DNA of 64,000 nt from the NCBI GenBank assembly GCA_963402885.1, contig OY727102.1, forward strand, positions 8,928,001-8,992,000, read 5' to 3'. The translations under genes were made by a program, and so were the position numbers. This DNA comes from Antedon bifida (Eukaryota; Echinodermata; Crinoidea; Comatulida; Antedonidae). This document shows positions 50,001 through 59,000 of this stretch, piece by piece; the stretch's first letter is position 1, and every line of letters begins with the position of its first letter. The notes under the pieces were generated by a model that did not search any database, was not told where the DNA came from, and was given only the letters and a program-made list of their open reading frames with translations.

Positions 50001-53000
50001 ATATAATAATAATCATATTATTGTAAGAAACTAATGCTAATAACATGTTTTGATTCCAAGTCCAATAAAATAAATTAATAATAATACACAATTAATACAT
50101 AACTTTCTATAAACTGAACAACATTAGATTGGTCCAAAATTCTGGACAAATTCTGCTTTGGCTGAGGTTCTTTGAATGTTGGTTTTAGGAAAGTTTGTTT
50201 TAAATTGTACCTGTTTTGTTTTCTCAGTCGATGTGTAACCAATCAACGATCCCTATTGGAGTCTGGTACTATGGGGGCCAAAGGTCACGTACAAGTCATT
50301 GTTGCAAATATGACTGAGTCCTATGGCAGCCAGCAAGACCCTGTAGATGAAGACATTCCATATTGTACACTAAAGTCATTCCCAGCAACCATTGAACATA
50401 CAATACAGTGGGCTAGAGATAAGGTGATTGACATTTTTCTTTTCTATATTGCCACCTTCAACAAGCTAGGAGGCCTACTAGAAGACCTACTTTAAGCAGT
50501 GGCTGTGTAAACTAGTACACTGGGGTAACCCGTACTCGTCTCGATGTAGTCAGTTCTTTAAAGTACACATGAGCATTTTGTGTACGGTTTATAGTCCTTA
50601 TAGGAGAAAACTTGTTATACCACCAGAACCATGGAACGAGTGAGGCTATGGATTACAGTTCCACTGCCTTAACCGCTTGGCCACTCACTCGCAAAGTTAA
50701 TGAATTACACACTACTTAATATGTAGTGTATTTAAGCTCATGCAAGGGTGTGGGATTTAATAGTTAAAGTGCCTCCTTGCGGGGGAACTGGAATATTTCA
50801 GTCTTTTAATGATTTTATTGAATGGATCAACCTGAAGTTATCATCCAATGTGTGTAAATAAACTTGTTGCTGAAAGAACTTCTACAGATCAAGGTGGATG
50901 AGTTCCATGCAGACCATTTATTAGTAGTTGGAGATTTTAATTTTATATATATTAATTGGACATCATTGGCGGTAATCCATAGCCATAACATCGGAAGGGG
51001 TACGAGCCTCACTTGCTCCATAGTTCTGGTGGTAGAACAAGTCTATAATAAGGACTATAAACTGTAGGTTCAGTGTACTACAATTTTCAATCGGCGTTAC
51101 CGCTATTTACCAGCTAGACCTACAAAACTGAATCTATAGCTAAACTAGGCCTAAGACCGTCCACGAGAGGACATTCGACGCGAGCCACTTAGGTAGTGCA
51201 TTGTTTCATTTTTGTATTCATACCACAAAAGTTGCTTGTGATGCTAGCAAGATACTTGGTATTATCAAAAGATCTTTCAAGTATTTAGATGGCAAAAGTT
51301 ATACCTATCTCTATAAATCCCTATTAGACCTACTAGTCCAGTGGCAGGAGTGGGGAATCACCAACCGAAAGGGGACAAATTGCCATCCAACTTTTCTACA
51401 CCAGAATTTTCCGTAGATTACGAATATGGATCAGCCCAGGAAGCATTTTCGAGAGATAAGGGTCAAAGTTAAAAATTGACCAATTATATGAGTATTGTGG
51501 AATGCAATTAAATAAATGTAAATTAAGTTTTTGAATAATGTAGATATTTAATGTTTGTTTATTCTTCAGTTTGCTAGTTTCTTTTCCATCAAGCCTACTT
51601 CTTTTACCAAATTCTGGAAAGATCATGGAGATGCACAAACAATTCTAAAGGTAATTCAAATGTAACATTTTCAATATAAAGCGGCTACATGTCGCAATAC
51701 TCTAAATCTTTAAATATAAGGAAATCTGTGGGAGTGAAAAAAGTCACAAACGAGATTTTTGTTATAGGTTGTATAGTAGCACAGCACTAGTTTTTAATTT
51801 ATGCCCGCAAAACATGGGCATATGGCAATGCCTATGATCATTATCCAGCATTGTGGCCATTTAAATATTATATAACACCTAAATAAATTCCTGTCATTTG
51901 ATTAGACATTTGTGGTTCACATGGCATGAAATAGTACATACTACTTTTGTGTACGAAAACGTGTATGAAAACATTTGTGAAATCCAATAGCAGCATCATC
52001 TGTTCTGTGTGAATGGAAGCAGCACAACATGATTTCTCCTTCACAATAACAAGATCAGAGCATTGGCAAGAATCTACTTATGTTATATAAAACAAATAAT
52101 GAATGTTTTTATATTCATGCAATGGTACAAATAATTTCATTTGGTGAAATATCAAATTCTAATAGAATTTCATCTTTCACCGAATTAAATTATTTGTACC
52201 ATCACACTCATAACATTTATTATTTGTATACTGTATTCCAATTTAATTGTGTATTTCAGAAACTAAAAGCAGGAGAGCAACCAGAAGGTGTAATACAAGC
52301 TGTTAAGTTCCTTGGATACCGACCAGCCAACTGGAACGAATGCATTTCTACTGGCAGGTTGAAGTTTCAGAAATATTTCAATTACAAGGTAATGTGTTGA
52401 AATTGGAATAGCAGCAAAGCTTCTGAATCTAGCTGAAAAATATTGAATTGAGAAAAAATGTTTAAAAATTAACCAGCATAAAAATGTTTATCTAGTATTT
52501 GAGCAAATTTTAGACAAAGGTTTTTCAGTTTTTAATGAATTTTATACTGTATGTTGGCCACTATGTACAATAAATCATTTATACTTTGAAACATGGATGT
52601 TTTGTGGACTTATGTATATGTTTTCATATGGTTTTTGATAAATTGAGCAGTGTATTTTGTTTTTTTGTTGATAGTGTTGATGTGTGTGTCCAAGTATATC
52701 TGTATATTTGTGGTGTATATACTGTTCAAAGTTAGCAGTATGATGTCAGCAGAGAATAAACTCATCTGATTCTAATTTGCATTTATGCTCATTTTCATAT
52801 AAAGGCGATTGTTGACAAAGGGTTGATTTGCTGTACGTGATCAGGACAACATATAAATTCATTTAAAACATAAAAACATTTGTCTACAAGTTTCTCAAAT
52901 TCTAGAGCCTGTCTTATAGAAAATGATAAATTGATTTCTGTATTCATACTTTATTTTGTCATAATGATAGTTTGTTTGTTATTTACAGGCTCAAAATCTT

Positions 53001-56000
53001 TTAAGAGTTTTTCCAAGAGACAGTTTACTAAAGGATGGAAGTAAGTAGAAGTGGAGCTACAGTACCTTTAAATCCACATTCTCTACATTAACAGGATTAC
53101 GTTTTCGTAACTATGAAACTATCCTTTAAAATCTTATGAAATCGGACAATAACTTTTTAAGTAATCCTGACAAATATAGACAGAAACAAACACACACGAT
53201 CAAACACCTCTCGCCATTATGAATAATATTTAATATATTTAAGAAAAACTTTTTACTATTTGAGAATTTACGTTTTTTTATATTTGATTACTTTATATAT
53301 TACATTCACAACATTATTTTATTATACAATAGTCATATATTTATAAAAGGCTGGACAAAAATAAAAACAAATTTTAATCAATCACCACTGTTTCAACAGA
53401 AATAGCGGATCTTCCCCAATACAGAAACTAGACAACGCCAGACTAGTCCTATCTAGCATACAATGTTCGTACATTACCAATGTTTAAAAGCTATAAGGTT
53501 TACAAAACTAAGCCTAGCTAGCTTACCACGAACAAATTCAACATGAGCTACTTTAGGTAGTGCATTATTTTTTTTTTTTTATCGTAATTAACCATAAAAC
53601 GTACATTTATGACAAGGAATGACCTGTTTTAATGTTTTTAAAATAATATATATGCATTATATTTATAAAACGTCAACAATTGAAAGGAAAGTGTCTTTAA
53701 TTAAAACCACTGTGTTTATAAAAAGCCCTTAATATACAAATAAAAATCATCATCAATCATTTTGAAGAAGAAGAATGAACATTATAAAAATGTTTCCTTG
53801 TTTTTTTTTATTAACTCACTATATTCAAATACTTTAGTGCATGGTACTGGCAAACTTGTGAATAATTAACAATTGCATGTTTCAACATAATGTTGTATAA
53901 TGTTTATTTGTTAAAGAGTTTGTAAATACAACTTTGTGTTCTTACAGCTCCCTTCTGGCAGTCACCCAAACGGCCACCAACACCTCAAGTTTTTGACGAA
54001 AACAATGAGCTGTAAGTTATTTTGTTGTTTTCTAAAATTACCTTCAACTAGAGGGTGAGCAACCGAATGGATCTCGGAATGTTAAAAAAACATTGGTTAC
54101 CATATAATTATTGAAATGCTTGCTATTTGTAAAAATAAACCTAATCGGTTTAGGGTTAGACTAAATAGGATGAGGAATACATTCGAGGAAAGTGTTTGTT
54201 TTTTGTAATATGGTAACATTTCATAATAGAAAGCCACTCCGAGAGTGCATACCTCTGCCTACTGTAAAATTCTCCTACATAAGATTCTCCGGAAAAATAT
54301 ATATATTATATATGTGTGTGTCTTAATGCTGTGTGTGGTTTAGGCTAATTTCACTACAAGCATGTGTATGCGAATTTGGTGTAATGGTTATGTAACCAAC
54401 CTTTCAACTAACAATAGTTTCAGTTGACTAACAATAGAACAGCAACGCCAAAAACAAACGGGTGAATTTGAAAAGAAATAGGTTTTTAAAACTACTCGTA
54501 TAGAGTAGGTTTTTAAAACTACTCGTATCAAAAAACCTGTAAATTAAATCAAATTATGTTTTAAAATTACAAATCACAAATTATAACTCTTGCCTCTTGT
54601 ACAAAAATGAAGTTTTGTGGACAAGTAGTTCTCGAGAAAATGCAATTTCAGTTTACTTATTACTTTCAGACTGCTTGCCGGCTTTTGAAAATACTCTCCT
54701 ATCTTTTAACACTAGAAAGTCTGAAAATAATACTAAAAAGTGGTCCAGAATTGGGACCGTGGTCTGGATTGCCTCCAAAATTTAATGGAGTGGTCCTTGA
54801 TCACATATCTATATGTATTTTCATTTTGGTAAAGATCTTGTAATTACTTTTTGAGTAATCCTGCTAAAAACAGACAAACAAACAAACACGATCGATCGGC
54901 CTCCTTGGCAGAGGTAAATAAATTCCCCTAAATACAGTAAACAATTGTTTCAAAATGCTTGGTAAGTTGTAGATAGCAGTCAAAAATTCTACTACAAATA
55001 GAATAATATTGTGTGTATATATATATGTATATTCGAAATGATGTATTATGAAATAAATTGCCCTATTTGGTATAATCTATACATTATCTAGTTTAAATCT
55101 TGTAAAACTTGATCAAACACCACACATTGACATCAGTGGGCCATTTTGGTCTAAGGAACACGTTTTAAATGGCTTGCAACATGGGCCAATGCATCATATT
55201 TACATTGCAAAACATATATTGTTTTTTTATAATATATTAAATGTTATATTTATATGGATTTTATAATCACACCTACTGTAGTGTTAATTATGAACTTCCA
55301 AACAATCCTAGGCCTATAGCTAGGTTGGCGTGCCTAGCTAGGCTAGAAAGGCAGCGATACCATTACGAAACTTCACCAGGCATAATTCTGTGCTTTCAAA
55401 CAATTCTTGTAGACTTGTTCCCATTATTTATTAAAAATCATACAAATGATCTAAAGCTAATTTAAATAGTTTTGGCCTTTAAATAGTATGTACAGTATAT
55501 CACTCCAAAAATTCTGTCGCGAAATGAGAGTTCAATGTGTCAATGTTTGTTATTGTTAACAAAATAGGCGGTGCTGTTCAGAATCACAGTAAGGCGAAAT
55601 TGTTTCATACGCTAAAAAAGTACTATTGAACTACTACTATTGACCCACACTACGCTCATGCTAGCCATTTGCGTTTTCGCAAATGCCGATTAGAGTTGTC
55701 AGTTGGCAAATAAGAAGCAAATAAAATACACACAAAACCATTTATTATTTTATATTGTTTGGTGTAGGTGAAAAACGTGATCCACCAGGCAGGCTGCACA
55801 ATTGAAGATGAATATCATTTCACTTTAGTTTGTCCATTTTATTCAGATATTAGAACTAAATATATGTTTTCCTTTTATACAAACAACCCAACTAAATTAA
55901 AATATATTTATCTTATGTCTACGACAAATACTGATCTTATTGTTAAACTTGTTAAAATATTTATTTTTTTCATTTAAACGTAGAACAGAATTTTTAAACG

Positions 56001-59000
56001 CACTCAAATGATATTTATTTAATATTGTATTACATTGTATATTATTTGGGCCAAAGGCCATATATAATAAATGTTTCTTGGATCTCCAAGAAAGAAGAAG
56101 ATCACACACGACTCGACCGTGGCGACAGAGGTATCGCGTCAGGCCGGTGAGGCTGCGGTGGTAGATTTGCAAATTTTGAATGAATAGAGAATAAAAACAA
56201 CACAATACAACAACCTACACATTTGTTTGATGTATTTACCGAAAAATGTATATATACTGAATAAAATCTGTCATTGGAGACTGTGGGGGCTTTGGAGAAA
56301 GTGCCTGGGGGTGGATTTGCTACAACATTCCATACATTATTTTCAAGTTACAAAAGTCATCTGTAAAATGTTCTTTAAAGATTGGCTTACATCACTGTAT
56401 TTTTTTGATTGCCTAAAATCCATTGATAAGCATATGCACATTGCCTATGTTTGTAACCACCATTTTTCGGCATTGTGTATGCTTATACATTGTGGTGCTT
56501 TGTTTTTAAAGAACATTTTACAGTATTTTTTTTCCTCAAACTATCATCCATTCAGGAGTTATGATTTTTTATTTAACATGGTGTCCTGAAATTCAATATA
56601 CTGGCTTTTTATTGTCTTATTTTGTTGCAATTTAGCTGAATTAAAGTTCTATGAAGAGAAGAGATTTTTTTTTGTAAAGAAATAATGTGTTATTGAATGA
56701 TACTATTATACATTTTTAGATAAAAACATAATTGGTCATCTGCAAATCTATATTCCACATTGGTTTTATCACAACAGCAAATTGAAATACAATGTTTTTT
56801 TTCAGGCATATATCATTTGTGATAAGTGTTGCCCGTCTGTGTGCGTTTTTCAGCAATATCAAGGTCACAGGTCAAGATTTGCAATTACCAAATGTCAAAA
56901 GTATCATCCGATTAACCAACATACCAGAATTTGTTGGCTCAGTAAAAGTGAGTATTTTTTTTACCATATTTGAATATATTCCCCATTTTTGAATAAACTC
57001 CCCCACCCAATTTGAATCATCTCCCCTCCCCAACATTGAGTATCTTTTGGATTAAATTCCGCCTTCAAATAAATGACTGTTGTTTATCCTTGAAATAACG
57101 TCCCACCACCAGCATATATGTACAATATTATACAGATATTGCCTGCTTAAAGGTAAAATATAATAACTTGCTCGAGGAAATATAATTTGCGAGAGCAAAA
57201 TATTCCCGAGGGGATGTCAAATCTTATTTTACCAATATAAAAGGCGATATCTGTTATACTAGCCAACAACAAGTAGAATATCTTTTTGGTCGGGTAACTA
57301 GGCCTTCTTTATGTAATATGCCTGCCTAGTTAGGTATTGCATTCACCTTACCTTGCGAAGATAAAACTAATTAATGATTTTTTGCAATAAAATATTCACT
57401 TAGGTCTTTTAAATTAACAGAAGAATTTCAATCAATAAGCCTACATTAATAATAATATTATCAGGTAGGCTGAATAAATAATTCATCTTCTTCAAGCTGT
57501 TAGTATTGACCAATCACAAACAGTCTTTCGTCGCATAATAGAGGGCGAATAACAAAATGAGGGAGCTATGTATGCATAGTTTGAATAGTTTAGGTGAATT
57601 ATAAAACGTTGTCTTGTGATGTGGACTAATCTGAGTTCGAGTCACAGTAGATGGCCAAATGCGAGTGTTATCCGAGCCAATTACACAGTCAATATCATCG
57701 TACTCGAGGACATATACGATTTACGATCCTCGCAGCAGTTTTCAACCAATCATGTTCACGTATTTACATAGGCTATGTAATATTGTATTATAACACATTT
57801 CTATTTGTAGTAGAATTCATGACTTCTAAGATCTACAATTACAAACATTTTTACTGTATTTTATCACTTCTTGATATAAATTGTGTTGTATTTGTTCATA
57901 TCTAGGATACATTTATTGTATCATAAATGTTACCATATCACACCCAAAAAAATAAATGCCTCCCTTGGGTAAGCTCCCCTAAACACAGTATTTTATATAC
58001 TTGCCTGACTGTATTGAGCACTTTATGGCAATTTGAGATGGAGATAATTATTATCATCATTTCTTATTGTTTGTTTGCATATATAAGGTATTTCCCAAAA
58101 TGGATTGTTCCGTGCATGACACAAACATTTTGTTTTGACAGTCAAACCATAGCCATTTATGAATATTAATTAGGTGCATAAAAACATTTTTTAACAGCGG
58201 CCAATCTGAAACGTGTTTTTGTCGTTTAAAATAATTTGCAGAAGGCGCCTAATTATTCATTATTCTCAAGACAGAAATACACAGAAATCGTATTTTTGTG
58301 AGTGAAGTTGTTTTGCCATGAGTGTTTATAGATAAATAGATAAAGTTTGGCTGGTCTTTAAGTATTATTTTATCTTTTAGAAAATAGTAACTGATGAAGA
58401 AGCCTCAAAACAGGAGATAGATGAGGCAATAGAAGGAAGTGAAGGGGATGAGCAATTGGAGAAATGTAAGAATCAGTTAGCAACATTGATTGCAAACAAC
58501 CGTGCTCAACCAGGTAATATAGCAAATATGTAGTAGCAAATAGCAAATAGTAATATGTCGAAGATTGCATCACATGCATCACAACACTCCTGGGATCCAA
58601 AAGGTTATAATTCCCTATATTGATGAAGATGAATTAGACAATTGGCAAAAAGAATTATGTACTCGGTGAATATTTTAAGGCCAAGTAATCATCAATTTCT
58701 ACGGGCATTCATTATCTGAGGTACCAACATGCGCCATGCAACAGTTGTCTAATTCCAGGTTGTGATTGAAGACTCATTCATCGATGATCAATCAAGCAAC
58801 CTTATTTGCCTTTATATTGGCAATTCTCAGGCATTGAAAAAATCATGCATAGTGGTCACCCCATGCCTGTATTTTGTCTATTCATCAGATATTTGGGCAC
58901 ATGTGTATATCAGATAGACAATGTGCTGATGTAGTAGTATTACGTTTAGGAATATAATTATGCTTATTTTCAGAACATCTGACTATGACAGAAGTTGAGT

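Noticed and set aside
55897..56205. 102-codon open frame on the reverse strand
   Set aside because: Antisense shadow of the LINE C-terminal remnant on the + strand.
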